Positions 1-7,923 of a DNA stretch of 64,000 nt are shown piece after piece. The translations under genes and the position numbers were made by a program. The notes beneath the pieces are model-generated. The model made no database searches. It saw only the letters and a program-made list of their open reading frames with translations, and was not told where the DNA came from. How positions within the stretch are numbered: the first letter of the stretch is position 1; each line of letters starts with the position of its first letter. This DNA is from Scatosoma sp045588185 (GTDB lineage Bacteria > Bacillota > Clostridia > Christensenellales > Borkfalkiaceae), in NCBI GenBank assembly GCA_045588185.1, contig JAZNDR010000051.1:1-64000 (forward strand), written 5' to 3'.

Positions 1-2
1 GG

Positions 3-998
3 AAGTTTGAACACCCGATTAAAGCACTTATCCAAAACGAAAGCAACGCGCTTGAAAAGAAGAAATCCTTGCTCAACGTGTTGTTTAATATCGAAAAATC
101 CAACCGCTATGCGGAAACTGTACTTTCTCAAACGGATTTCGACACGTTCCAATCCGCAAAAGAGGGGCAGGGCGCGGAAAACGATTCCTACGAACTCGGA
201 TTCAAAAAGACGATTGAGCATATCGCCTTTATGAAAGAGTTTACCATCACGAAAGAGATGGCGGACGACGCGAAAGCGTCGGGTATGGGTACGAATATGA
301 AAGCGAAACCCAAAGGGTTTGTACGCGCATATTACAAGACCAAAACCAAACTCGGCGCGTGGGCTCTTGCCAACGGTACGCAAAAAGAGGGCGTTTTCAG
401 CAAAGCAAAGGTGGATTTGACGACGGGCGACGGGCTCGCGCTTTTCAGCGGTGCACACCCTTTCGCGCAAGACAAGTTTAAGGGCAAAACCCAAAGTAAC
501 TACTTCTACGGCGCGGATATTTGCAAGGACACGGCGGCGTTTGAAAAGACGCTCAACACCCTTGCAAACAAAATGCGTAACTTCAAAGACGAAAACGGTG
601 AAACGATGGAATACGTACCCGACGTTATCGTATTGCCTTGCAACCGCCCCGACTTGGAGGCAATCGTCAAGAAAGTGGTAGGCTCCGAACGCACGACCAA
701 CACCGATTTCAACGATATTAACACCCAGTATGGAAACTGGACTATCGTTATTCTTTCGGGCTGGGAAACGACGGACGATAGATTTATGCTTATGTCGAGC
801 GAGGCAAACAAGCAACTTATGGGCAATATGTTCTACAACCGTGTTGCGCTTGATATTCAAAACGAAGTGGATATTCACACGCGTAACTTCATTTGGAACG
901 GCTACTGCCGTTTCGGTTGTGGCTTTACCACGTGGAAACACATTTTGCTTGCCGTGCAATCCAGCTCGGCTGTAACGGGCGCAACTAACCTTGCGTAA
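3..998 (+). CDS. Phage major capsid protein, 5' partial
   Basis: The reading frame is open from base 3, so the gene starts upstream of the window; the TTG at 69 is internal. The visible 331 residues look like a phage major head subunit, with a central segment around LFSGAHP of the kind seen in Mu gpT-like and related capsid proteins, followed by an alpha/beta region ending in hydrophobic and aromatic residues. Assembly of the icosahedral shell is inferred. It is followed by a hairpin with a T tract and then more structural genes, which fits a late-gene order. The family assignment rests on sequence style and context, without a search; another head protein remains possible. Confidence 0.7.
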   Translation, partial: KFEHPIKALIQNESNALEKKKSLLNVLFNIEKSNRYAETVLSQTDFDTFQSAKEGQGAENDSYELGFKKTIEHIAFMKEFTITKEMADDAKASGMGTNMKAKPKGFVRAYYKTKTKLGAWALANGTQKEGVFSKAKVDLTTGDGLALFSGAHPFAQDKFKGKTQSNYFYGADICKDTAAFEKTLNTLANKMRNFKDENGETMEYVPDVIVLPCNRPDLEAIVKKVVGSERTTNTDFNDINTQYGNWTIVILSGWETTDDRFMLMSSEANKQLMGNMFYNRVALDIQNEVDIHTRNFIWNGYCRFGCGFTTWKHILLAVQSSSAVTGATNLA

Positions 999-1052
999 AA
1001 AACACTAAATATCCTGCTTTTCTATGAACACGTTTTTAGCAGGTAAAATTTG

Positions 1053-1090
1053 GGCGCGGCGCGTCGTTATGAGAGGCGCGCCGTGTTTTT
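1053..1090 (+). terminator. Intrinsic terminator after the capsid gene
   Basis: The GC-rich arms CGGCGCG (1057-1063) and CGCGCCG (1077-1083), extended by wobble pairs, are followed directly by TTTTT. A weaker hairpin (CCTGCT/AGCAGG, about 1013-1042) lies just upstream. The next gene's Shine-Dalgarno follows at once, so this probably lowers rather than stops expression of the downstream structural genes relative to capsid. Confidence 0.6.
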
Positions 1091-1109
1091 CCCAAAAGGA
1101 GGTTTGATT

Positions 1110-2027
1110 ATGACAGTGGAGGAATTATATAGCTCCGTTGCCCAACTGGGCTTTGAAACCACGCTTGAAAGCGACGAAAGATTTTTCTTTGCGGCAAACA
1201 GGGCAATCCTGCAAGTAAACCGCGTCAAACCCGTAACGTCCATTTACAAACTTAATCATTTTCCCCTTGATAATCTTATCGAGGGCGACCATTTCGAGCC
1301 TGTATGTAAAGACAAGGAGGCTCTTATTTTCGTTGCCGAACGCGCAAAAAGTTATTACTTTGAGTGTAACGGTAACGGCTCCGTAATTATCGAAAAATCA
1401 ACCGACGGCGAGGCGTGGAGCACGATAGGCAATATCGCTCTTTCTTCCCCCGACGGACGGTTTATAGAATATAAAGGATTTATCCTTGACGGCGCAAACC
1501 CCGTTGACGAGTGGGTGCGCCTGCGCTTTATAGGCGATTACTTGTATTACGTGCAAAACGTCGCGTTGTATGGCTCCCTTTTGAGCGCGGAAACAAAGGA
1601 TATTCCCGTATATGCAAGAAATACGACGTATGATATTGCCAGCCTCACAAACGATTTTATGGCGTTTGTGTGTCCTCCGATTGCGGACGCAAAAAGGGGT
1701 AGGGCTTTTGTTCTCAACCAAGATTATTTTATCGAGGAGGAGGGCAAAATCCTTATTCCTGCGTCCGTAAAAGGTGTTTTTGATATTTGCTATAATCGCA
1801 AGCCGCGCGAAATAACCAGCGAGGGGCTGGAAACGGGCGAAACAATCGACTTAAACGAGGAACTTTGTGCAATCCTGCCCAACCTTGTAGCAAGCTATAT
1901 TTGGGTGGACGACGAGCCCGACAAGGCGACGTACTACCTTTCTCTTTACAGGGAGCAGGTTGCGGAAATTACTGCACGCGCAAAGGATATGCGACCTTTC
2001 GTGTATCGAAACAAAACGGGGTGGTAA
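1110..2027 (+). CDS. Phage structural protein, possible head-tail adaptor
   Basis: 306 residues. ATG 1110 is chosen because AAGGAGG lies 7 bases upstream; the frame extends to 1050 but has no ribosome-binding site there. The N-terminal part (about 1-25) and the C-terminal helix pair (about 265-300, containing LVASYIWVDDEPDKATYY) resemble connector or adaptor proteins that sit between capsid and tail genes. The middle is beta-rich. No catalytic motif is visible. It lies between the capsid gene and the large tail-type protein. Function is inferred from position and general fold style; I do not recognise a precise family. Confidence 0.5.
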   Translation: MTVEELYSSVAQLGFETTLESDERFFFAANRAILQVNRVKPVTSIYKLNHFPLDNLIEGDHFEPVCKDKEALIFVAERAKSYYFECNGNGSVIIEKSTDGEAWSTIGNIALSSPDGRFIEYKGFILDGANPVDEWVRLRFIGDYLYYVQNVALYGSLLSAETKDIPVYARNTTYDIASLTNDFMAFVCPPIADAKRGRAFVLNQDYFIEEEGKILIPASVKGVFDICYNRKPREITSEGLETGETIDLNEELCAILPNLVASYIWVDDEPDKATYYLSLYREQVAEITARAKDMRPFVYRNKTGW

Positions 2028-2028
2028 T

Positions 2029-2247
2029 ATGAAAACATTTTTAAGATTATTAGGTTTTCTTCTCTTTTTGCTTGGTTGCTTTGGCATAATGACGGCGTGC
2101 GCTTTTCAAATAGTGCTTGTTTTTCAACATTATGGGGTTATAGGAACAAACGGCTATGCGGTTAAACATTGGACTATGTGGCTTTGGTTGTCTTGGGTTT
2201 TATGGATTCCGAGTGTAATTATCCATAAGAAATTGGGGGATTTGTAA
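2029..2247 (+). CDS. Small two-helix membrane protein, phage region
   Basis: 72 residues beginning MKTFLRLLGFLLFLLG, with two hydrophobic segments (about 5-30 and 45-63) separated by a short loop. Its ATG sits two bases after the preceding stop, and its TAA overlaps the ATG of the next gene (TAATG), so it is translationally coupled in the phage operon. No recognised family. A role in the host envelope during infection or superinfection exclusion is possible, but nothing in the sequence proves it. Confidence 0.6.
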   Translation: MKTFLRLLGFLLFLLGCFGIMTACAFQIVLVFQHYGVIGTNGYAVKHWTMWLWLSWVLWIPSVIIHKKLGDL

Positions 2248-4901
2248 TGGCTTATTCTTTCAAAAAAAAGGAAAATATCGGGAATAAAACAACCGAATAC
2301 AGCCGTTATTATTCCGCCTTTCGCGGCGTGGACTTTTCCAGCGACCATACGCAAGTGAACGAATCGCGCCTTGCCTACCTTGTCAATATGTACAAGGACT
2401 ATCAAAGCGGACAGGGCGAGGCGTTGGAAACTGTTGCAGGCTTTCGTCGTCGGGCAAAGTTTAACGACGGCGAGGTTTTCGGCATTTTCTATTTTAAGTG
2501 CGAAGTAGATGGAACGGAAACGGAGCGCGTGCTGGTACATAGCGGGAAAGGGCTGTTTTTGTGGCATAATTACCCGTATTCGATAAATATTCCGACTGCC
2601 ACGACAATCGTGGCGCAGGAGCCGAATAACGCGACGACTGTGGGCGAAACGGAAATAAAAACCTACGTGCAAACGCTGGGTTTTCCTTGCGAGGATATTA
2701 TCAGCCTTAAAAACGAATCGGGCGAAGATATAACCGCAAACGCGACCTATGACAAAGCGACTAACACGCTTACCTTTACCAGCTCGATTGTGGAGCAGGG
2801 CGAAATGCTCGAATTGAGTTATTACGAGGGTGTTTCTCTTTCGTCCGACACGCTTTTTACGGATATGAACGAACGCAAAAGCGCGTCGTTTATTTGCAAT
2901 AATCGCCTGTATATCATTGACGGAAAAAACTACCTTGTGTTTGACGGAAAAACGGTTGCGCCAGTCAAAGATAATGCGTATATCCCTACGACGTATATAG
3001 GGATTATTCCGTCGGGCGAAAATGCGGACAACGGCACGGAGCACGAGCCGCGCAATATGCTAACGCCGAAATTCAAAACTACCTTTAAGGCAACAGGCGA
3101 CGCTACGGAATATTTCTTGAACGAAAACGACCTTGATTCCGTCCTTTCGGTAAAGGTTTACGGGGAGGAATTGACGGCTGGAACGGATTACACGGTGGAT
3201 TTGGCGAATGGTAAAATAACGTTCAAAACCGCACCGAAGAAACCCGAAGAAACGGCAATGAAAGACGAAAACGGGAATTATATTCCCTTTGACGGCGCAG
3301 GAGCCGTGCCCGATAGTACAGGGGAGGGGAAATACCTGCCTTATGAGGAGGGGCATTTCGGGGTTGAAATTACCGCCGCGAAAACGTGGACGACGCTGGA
3401 CGGCGTAAAGCAGGAAACGGATATAGCGGACATTATTTCGGGCTGTACGTTATGTACGACGTTTGACGATAGGGTTTTCCTTTCGGGAAACCCGAATTAC
3501 CACAATCTTTTGTTTTGGTGCAGGCTCACGTCGGGATATGCAAACCCGTCCTATTTTAGCGTAATAGACTGGGTGCCCGACGGCGTAGGTAGCGCGCCCA
3601 TTACGGGGCTTATGTGCGTTTCCGATACGCTTATGGTGTTAAAAGCCGATACCCAGCAGGACAGCTCTATTTACTTTCATACTGGGGAAACGGGCGATAA
3701 TATCGCAACGCGCGTTTATCCGAAAAAACAAGGTTTGTCGGGGCTTGGGTGTGTAGGCGCGTGCCGAAACTTCCTTGACGACCCGATATTTATATCCCGT
3801 TTAGGCGTGGAGGGCGTTTCCCAGCTCAAAATTGCGGCGGAGCGTGCGAACGAACACCGTTCAAAGCTGGTGGACGCGAAACTGGTAAACACCGACCTTT
3901 CCAAAGCGTGTTTGGAAGAATGGGGCGGCTATCTTTGCTTATTGACGGAGGGTAAAATCTTCCTTGCGGATAGCAGGCAACGCTATACCGATATGACGGG
4001 GGCAATGCAATACGAGTGGTATTACCTTGAAAATATCGGCGTGTGGGATAACCAGTATAGAGAGTATAAGTATTCCAGTTTGATGGCGGAAGAATTAAAG
4101 GGATTGAAATTTACGCACGAGGGGCAAGAGTACGAAATCGAGCTTGCCGAAAGTGTATTTTTCCCCGATATTTACGAAACAAAAGACCTGCGCGGAACGG
4201 TTGCTAATGAGCCCGACGGCGACGGCGCAAACACTACGGAAATTTATACGCAGGTTATTGTAGCCACTATCGGCGAAGTGCAATATCCTATCCAAATCGC
4301 CTATACAATTCACGAAATCGTGAAAGACGATGGAGCGGAAAGGCACGCGTATCTTTGCGAAAGCAGGGGCAATTATACGGGCGGTATTTTCCGCAAAGCA
4401 ACAGTTTTGTGCAGTATGAGCGATAACCTGTTTTTTGGGTGCGAAAACGGCGTTGTGTGCTCGTTCAATTTCGACCAGCGCGACGAAAACGGCGAATTGC
4501 CGCCGCAGGCGTATCACTTCGACAACAGGACGATTTTTTGCGGTTGCGCGACCTTGATGGATAATTGCCAAATACCGCACCTTACGAAAAGCACGATAAA
4601 ACGCTCTACCGTGATAAAAACGAAATCCTTTAAGAACAGCGCGGCGAAAGTAAAGGTACGGACGAATAAAAAGCCGTATGAGCAAATTGCCCGTATAAAC
4701 AGTAGTTTGTTTTCGTTCAACGACGTGGATTTCTCGGATTTTTCCTTTATCACTTCCGACCAGTCTTTGTTTGCGATAAAAGAGAAAGAAAAGCAATGGG
4801 TGGAAAAGCAGTATTATATTTTTTCCGACGAATATTTGAAACCTTTTTCCCTGTACTACATTTCCTATCGCTATCGCGTAGCTGGACGATTCAAGAACTA
4901 A
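2247..4901 (+). CDS. Large phage tail/neck structural protein
   Basis: 884 residues, coupled to the previous gene by a 1-base overlap. It begins with a segment containing RGVDFSSDHTQVNESRLAY followed by a NMYKDYQSGQGEAL stretch. This opening, in which a fixed set of residues announces a gene-wide beta-rich protein, is typical of tail-nozzle/tubular-protein-B-like or stopper proteins of short-tailed phages. The rest is beta-rich with scattered Asp/Gly loops and no enzyme motif. Position between connector-type and fibre-type genes supports a tail or neck role. The exact component is uncertain. Confidence 0.5.
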   Translation: MAYSFKKKENIGNKTTEYSRYYSAFRGVDFSSDHTQVNESRLAYLVNMYKDYQSGQGEALETVAGFRRRAKFNDGEVFGIFYFKCEVDGTETERVLVHSGKGLFLWHNYPYSINIPTATTIVAQEPNNATTVGETEIKTYVQTLGFPCEDIISLKNESGEDITANATYDKATNTLTFTSSIVEQGEMLELSYYEGVSLSSDTLFTDMNERKSASFICNNRLYIIDGKNYLVFDGKTVAPVKDNAYIPTTYIGIIPSGENADNGTEHEPRNMLTPKFKTTFKATGDATEYFLNENDLDSVLSVKVYGEELTAGTDYTVDLANGKITFKTAPKKPEETAMKDENGNYIPFDGAGAVPDSTGEGKYLPYEEGHFGVEITAAKTWTTLDGVKQETDIADIISGCTLCTTFDDRVFLSGNPNYHNLLFWCRLTSGYANPSYFSVIDWVPDGVGSAPITGLMCVSDTLMVLKADTQQDSSIYFHTGETGDNIATRVYPKKQGLSGLGCVGACRNFLDDPIFISRLGVEGVSQLKIAAERANEHRSKLVDAKLVNTDLSKACLEEWGGYLCLLTEGKIFLADSRQRYTDMTGAMQYEWYYLENIGVWDNQYREYKYSSLMAEELKGLKFTHEGQEYEIELAESVFFPDIYETKDLRGTVANEPDGDGANTTEIYTQVIVATIGEVQYPIQIAYTIHEIVKDDGAERHAYLCESRGNYTGGIFRKATVLCSMSDNLFFGCENGVVCSFNFDQRDENGELPPQAYHFDNRTIFCGCATLMDNCQIPHLTKSTIKRSTVIKTKSFKNSAAKVKVRTNKKPYEQIARINSSLFSFNDVDFSDFSFITSDQSLFAIKEKEKQWVEKQYYIFSDEYLKPFSLYYISYRYRVAGRFKN

Positions 4902-4913
4902 CAGGAGGACAGT

Positions 4914-6497
4914 ATGGCATTAAAAAAGATACAAAAAATCACGAATAAGCAAATAGCTGAAAAAGGCGTGCAAGCCCTCGCGGATAGACCGAATTTGACA
5001 GGGCAATACGGGGCGAGTGGGTTATCCGCCACCCAGCTTAAAGCGTGGTTTGATAAACTCGCAAGCTACCTCGCCGAAAAAGTAAACGAAGTGGCAACCG
5101 TGATTTCCAGCGACGAGGCGGCAAGTTATATTCGTGTATGCTTGGACGAGTACGACATAGACAATTTTGGCGACCTTGTAACAGCGTTTAACGACGGCAC
5201 TTTCGCGGCAAAGGTTTTACAGGCTTATCCGTCGGCTGGCTCCGAAGTAAAACAAGCCTTGCAAACGATTATCAATGCACACGCGGCGGATATAGCAAAC
5301 AATTTTTCCGCTATTCAATCGCTTGGCGAAAACAAGGTTGACAAAATTAAAACGCAAGCGGCGTATAAACGTGCATATATCATTATGCCCGATGGTACGC
5401 AAGGAACAGCGTATATCTCGGTGGAGCCTATTACGGGAAACATACCGCTTTATACGGGAGGCGGACAGCTTTGTGTTGCTGTTCCTATGCACAGTAGCCA
5501 CGCAACCAACAGGGGTTACGTAAACGAGCAGGATAATATGTTGGGCTCAAATGTGGAAATTTCAATTAACCCCAACACCTATGTTATGACGTTATCCTTA
5601 AAAAATACTTCTGGTGTGGTATTGAGTACGGCGACGGTGGATTTACCGCTTGAAAGTATGATAATCGGGGGCAGTTATGCCGACGGCGTTTTATCGCTTC
5701 GTATCAAGAACACGGACGGGCACGTGGACGATAATGTAATAAATATCGACATTTCCGACCTTATCGACGGGCTCGTAAATATATCCACTTTCAATAGCGG
5801 TGTGGCTACGCTTAACGCTCGTATTGACGGCACGAATAATAATTTGCAGGCGTTTATCGACGAGGTGGATTTGAGCAAGATTTACGCACACGCCGCGTTT
5901 CACGCCGAAGAATCGGAGGGCGCACGTAACTTTATTCGCGGTGGCTCGATTGATAGGCGTTTCAAAAAGATTGAAATGGAGGGCGGTACCAGTTTAGGAT
6001 TATCGCTTGATACAAGCAACTATAAACTGACCGTTAGCCTTAAAAACCGAAAAGGCGAGGTGTTGAGCGCAGGAACGGTGGATTTACCTATTGAAAGCCT
6101 TATCGCCAGCGCGTCGTATGCAAATAAAACGCTTACCCTTAAACTGCAAAGCGGCGACACGCTTAATATCAACATTGCGGATATTGTAAGTGGTTTAGTG
6201 CCCGAAACGCGGACTATTAACGGCAAGACGCTTGCGGTTGATATTGTACTTACCGCGTCCGACGTGGGGGCGTATAGCAAAAGCGAAACGTATTCAAAAG
6301 AGGAAACCGCCACACTTATCGGCAGGGCAAAGCAAGAGCTTACAATCGCTATCGACGAAAAAGAGGTTGTGGGGTATGCTTATATGTCGTCGGAGGCGGA
6401 AAAGGCAAGCGGCTTTATTATAGGCGGTGCCATTGACCGCCGGTTTAAGAAAATCGAAAAGCGACTTTCCGCGCTTGAAATAGAAACAAACGAATAA
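4914..6497 (+). CDS. Phage tail fibre/baseplate protein with internal repeats
   Basis: 527 residues, AGGAGG 6 bases before ATG. An N-terminal helical region (about 1-140) is followed by two copies of an approximately 70-residue beta unit (about 208-288 and 363-423; both carry LSLKN/VSLKN, then TVDLP-ESLI and D-I-GLV). A shorter unit ending IDRRFKKIE occurs twice (near 340 and near 515). Such repeats fit a trimeric fibre shaft built by duplication. The gene lies directly upstream of the DGR target, separated by 15 bases with its own AGGAGG, so the two are probably parts of one adsorption apparatus. Function is inferred. Confidence 0.55.
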   Translation: MALKKIQKITNKQIAEKGVQALADRPNLTGQYGASGLSATQLKAWFDKLASYLAEKVNEVATVISSDEAASYIRVCLDEYDIDNFGDLVTAFNDGTFAAKVLQAYPSAGSEVKQALQTIINAHAADIANNFSAIQSLGENKVDKIKTQAAYKRAYIIMPDGTQGTAYISVEPITGNIPLYTGGGQLCVAVPMHSSHATNRGYVNEQDNMLGSNVEISINPNTYVMTLSLKNTSGVVLSTATVDLPLESMIIGGSYADGVLSLRIKNTDGHVDDNVINIDISDLIDGLVNISTFNSGVATLNARIDGTNNNLQAFIDEVDLSKIYAHAAFHAEESEGARNFIRGGSIDRRFKKIEMEGGTSLGLSLDTSNYKLTVSLKNRKGEVLSAGTVDLPIESLIASASYANKTLTLKLQSGDTLNINIADIVSGLVPETRTINGKTLAVDIVLTASDVGAYSKSETYSKEETATLIGRAKQELTIAIDEKEVVGYAYMSSEAEKASGFIIGGAIDRRFKKIEKRLSALEIETNE

Positions 6498-6512
6498 CAG
6501 GAGGATTCAATA

Positions 6513-7610
6513 ATGTTACTGGAAAAAACTAAAATTTACGGCGTTGACGGCGTGGGCGGCTCCACGACCACCTTAACGCGGACGGACGGCTCGGTGGGGC
6601 TTGGCTATACGCGAGGTGCAAGCGAAATCATAAGCGATTTTGACCGTTGCTATCCGTATTGCGAAATGCAAGAAGTGATGGACGAAAGTGGAAATGTGTT
6701 TATCCGTATTCCCAAATTCTATACGAAGATTACACCTAACCCCGACGGCACTTTCAAGCACCAAATTTCGGGGTGTCGATACGACGGGTTTGGTACGCTT
6801 TTCATTGATGGAAAAGGCAATGAAATTGACTATATTCTCGTTGGTAAATACGAGGGCAGTTATAACTCGGAAACGGGCAAAATGTGTTCCAAATCGGGCG
6901 AAACGGTTAAGGTAAGTATCAATATTACACAGTACCGCAATTACTGTAAAGCAAACGGCGAGGGCTACCAGCAATACGATTTCCTTATCGACGCGATACT
7001 CAAAGAGTTGTTTATGATTGAGTTTGCTACCACGCATTGCCAGTCTATTATGTCGGGCTTTACAAACGGTAGTAATACCGCCGCGCTCATTACGGGGCAT
7101 ACCGATTGCGTGGCTACGCCGTCGGGCTCGTGGAATACTGGGCATACGGCAACTGACACGGAAGATTGTACGACGTGTAATACCGACGGCTACCACGCTT
7201 GCAAATATCGCGGCATTGAAAACCCGTTCGGGAATACTTGGACGTTTTGCGACGGTATCAATTTTGACAAGGAAAAGATTTACGTTTGCACCGACCCCGA
7301 ATACTATGAGGCGAATAAGTACACCGCGCCTTATACCTATATGGGCAACAGGGTAATGACAAACGGCTATATCAAGAAAATAACGCCTTTTGCAAAAAAT
7401 CCGCTTTTAGGGTATGTAACGGAAATTGGCGCGAACGGTAACACCTATTATTCCGACTATCATTACCAAGCCGAAACGGGTACAATCCTTGTCGTCGGCG
7501 GTCTTTGGTCCTACGGCGACCGTGCTGGTTTGTGGTGTTGGAGTGGTGACAGCGACGCGGCGCGCGCGTTCGGTATCTTTGGTGGGCGCCTTTGCTATAA
7601 ACCTCTTTAA
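6513..7610 (+). CDS. DGR target protein, phage receptor-binding type
   Basis: 365 residues; CAGGAGG lies 8 bases before ATG. The N-terminus (KIYGVDGVGGSTTTLTRTD, then NVFIRIPKFYTKI) is typical of Clostridia phage tail proteins. The C-terminus has the aromatic/Gly-rich composition of a C-type lectin fold, ending in GGLWSYGDRAGLWCWSG and GIFGGR. Codons 327-361 form the DGR variable repeat: eleven Asn codons of the template are replaced here by Leu, Ser, Tyr, Arg, Cys, Ser, Asp, Ser, Arg, Phe and Ile. Invariant Trp/Gly residues would form the scaffold and substituted residues the ligand surface, as known for DGR targets such as Mtd. The cellular receptor is unknown. Confidence 0.85.
   Translation: MLLEKTKIYGVDGVGGSTTTLTRTDGSVGLGYTRGASEIISDFDRCYPYCEMQEVMDESGNVFIRIPKFYTKITPNPDGTFKHQISGCRYDGFGTLFIDGKGNEIDYILVGKYEGSYNSETGKMCSKSGETVKVSINITQYRNYCKANGEGYQQYDFLIDAILKELFMIEFATTHCQSIMSGFTNGSNTAALITGHTDCVATPSGSWNTGHTATDTEDCTTCNTDGYHACKYRGIENPFGNTWTFCDGINFDKEKIYVCTDPEYYEANKYTAPYTYMGNRVMTNGYIKKITPFAKNPLLGYVTEIGANGNTYYSDYHYQAETGTILVVGGLWSYGDRAGLWCWSGDSDAARAFGIFGGRLCYKPL
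7491..7596 (+). repeat. DGR variable repeat (VR)
   Basis: This 106-base segment at the 3' end of the target gene aligns without gaps to 7697-7802 (offset 206). I count 23 mismatches, and each lies opposite an adenine in the downstream copy; the seven other template adenines in the span are unchanged. Non-adenine positions are all identical. Beyond 7596 the copies diverge at non-adenine bases, which sets the 3' limit. The 3' end (GGTGGGCGC, 7581-7589) is GC-rich and probably acts as the initiation site for mutagenic homing. Confidence 0.95.
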
Positions 7611-7620
7611 GAGAGGGATT

Positions 7621-7646
7621 ATTAAGGGGGAAACCTCCCCCTTAAT
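7621..7646 (+). promoter_or_regulatory. Hairpin/cruciform downstream of the VR
   Basis: A perfect inverted repeat, ATTAAGGGGG / CCCCCTTAAT (10-bp stem, 6-base loop AAACCT), starts 11 bases after the target stop. In Bordetella phage BPP-1 a GC-rich hairpin at this place is needed for efficient retrohoming, so this is the likely counterpart. It could also end transcription of the structural operon, but no T tract follows. Confidence 0.7.
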
Positions 7647-7649
7647 GTA

Positions 7650-7923
7650 TCAATTAAACAAAAATTATAAGGGTAGCGTGTGCAATCCCCCTCCTTATCG
7701 TCGGCGGTAATTGGAACAACGGCGACAATGCTGGTTTGTGGAATTGGAATGGTAACAACGACGCGACGAACGCGAACGGTAACATTGGTGGGCGCATTTA
7801 ATCTAAAATCTTATTCATTATGAGCACGCGCAATCCGTAGCCCTTGCTAAAAAACACTTCACAAAGAGGACGGTTTAGTAGGTTTATTCTCGAAAGACCG
7901 CAAGAGGATTAAAGTTTATTTCT
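7650..7923 (+). ncRNA. Predicted DGR template RNA and TR-RT spacer
   Basis: The interval from the VR hairpin to the reverse transcriptase start has no credible protein gene. It holds the TR and a 121-base spacer (7803-7923). In studied DGRs the functional RNA runs from upstream of the TR into the spacer, and part of the spacer primes cDNA synthesis. Short pairing segments are visible in the spacer (for example CGGTTT and AGACCG near 7872-7898). The ends of the RNA are not visible from sequence; the boundaries here are those of the interval. Confidence 0.45.
7697..7802 (+). repeat. DGR template repeat (TR)
   Basis: Intergenic near-copy of the VR. Read in the VR register it encodes eleven AAC/AAT codons at the substituted positions and then a stop (7799-7801). 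AAY codons are the usual DGR design because mutating their two adenines reaches many amino acids without producing stop codons. It lies between the target and the reverse transcriptase on the same strand. It has no gene of its own and would act as a non-coding RNA template. Confidence 0.95.

Noticed and set aside
506..826. 106-residue minus-strand frame inside the capsid gene
   Set aside because: Antisense shadow of a well-conserved capsid reading frame; no start signals.
2154..3044. 296-residue reading frame on the minus strand
   Set aside because: It lies opposite a coupled phage gene with clear start signals and has the Arg/Phe/Ala-heavy composition of an antisense shadow; no ribosome-binding site.
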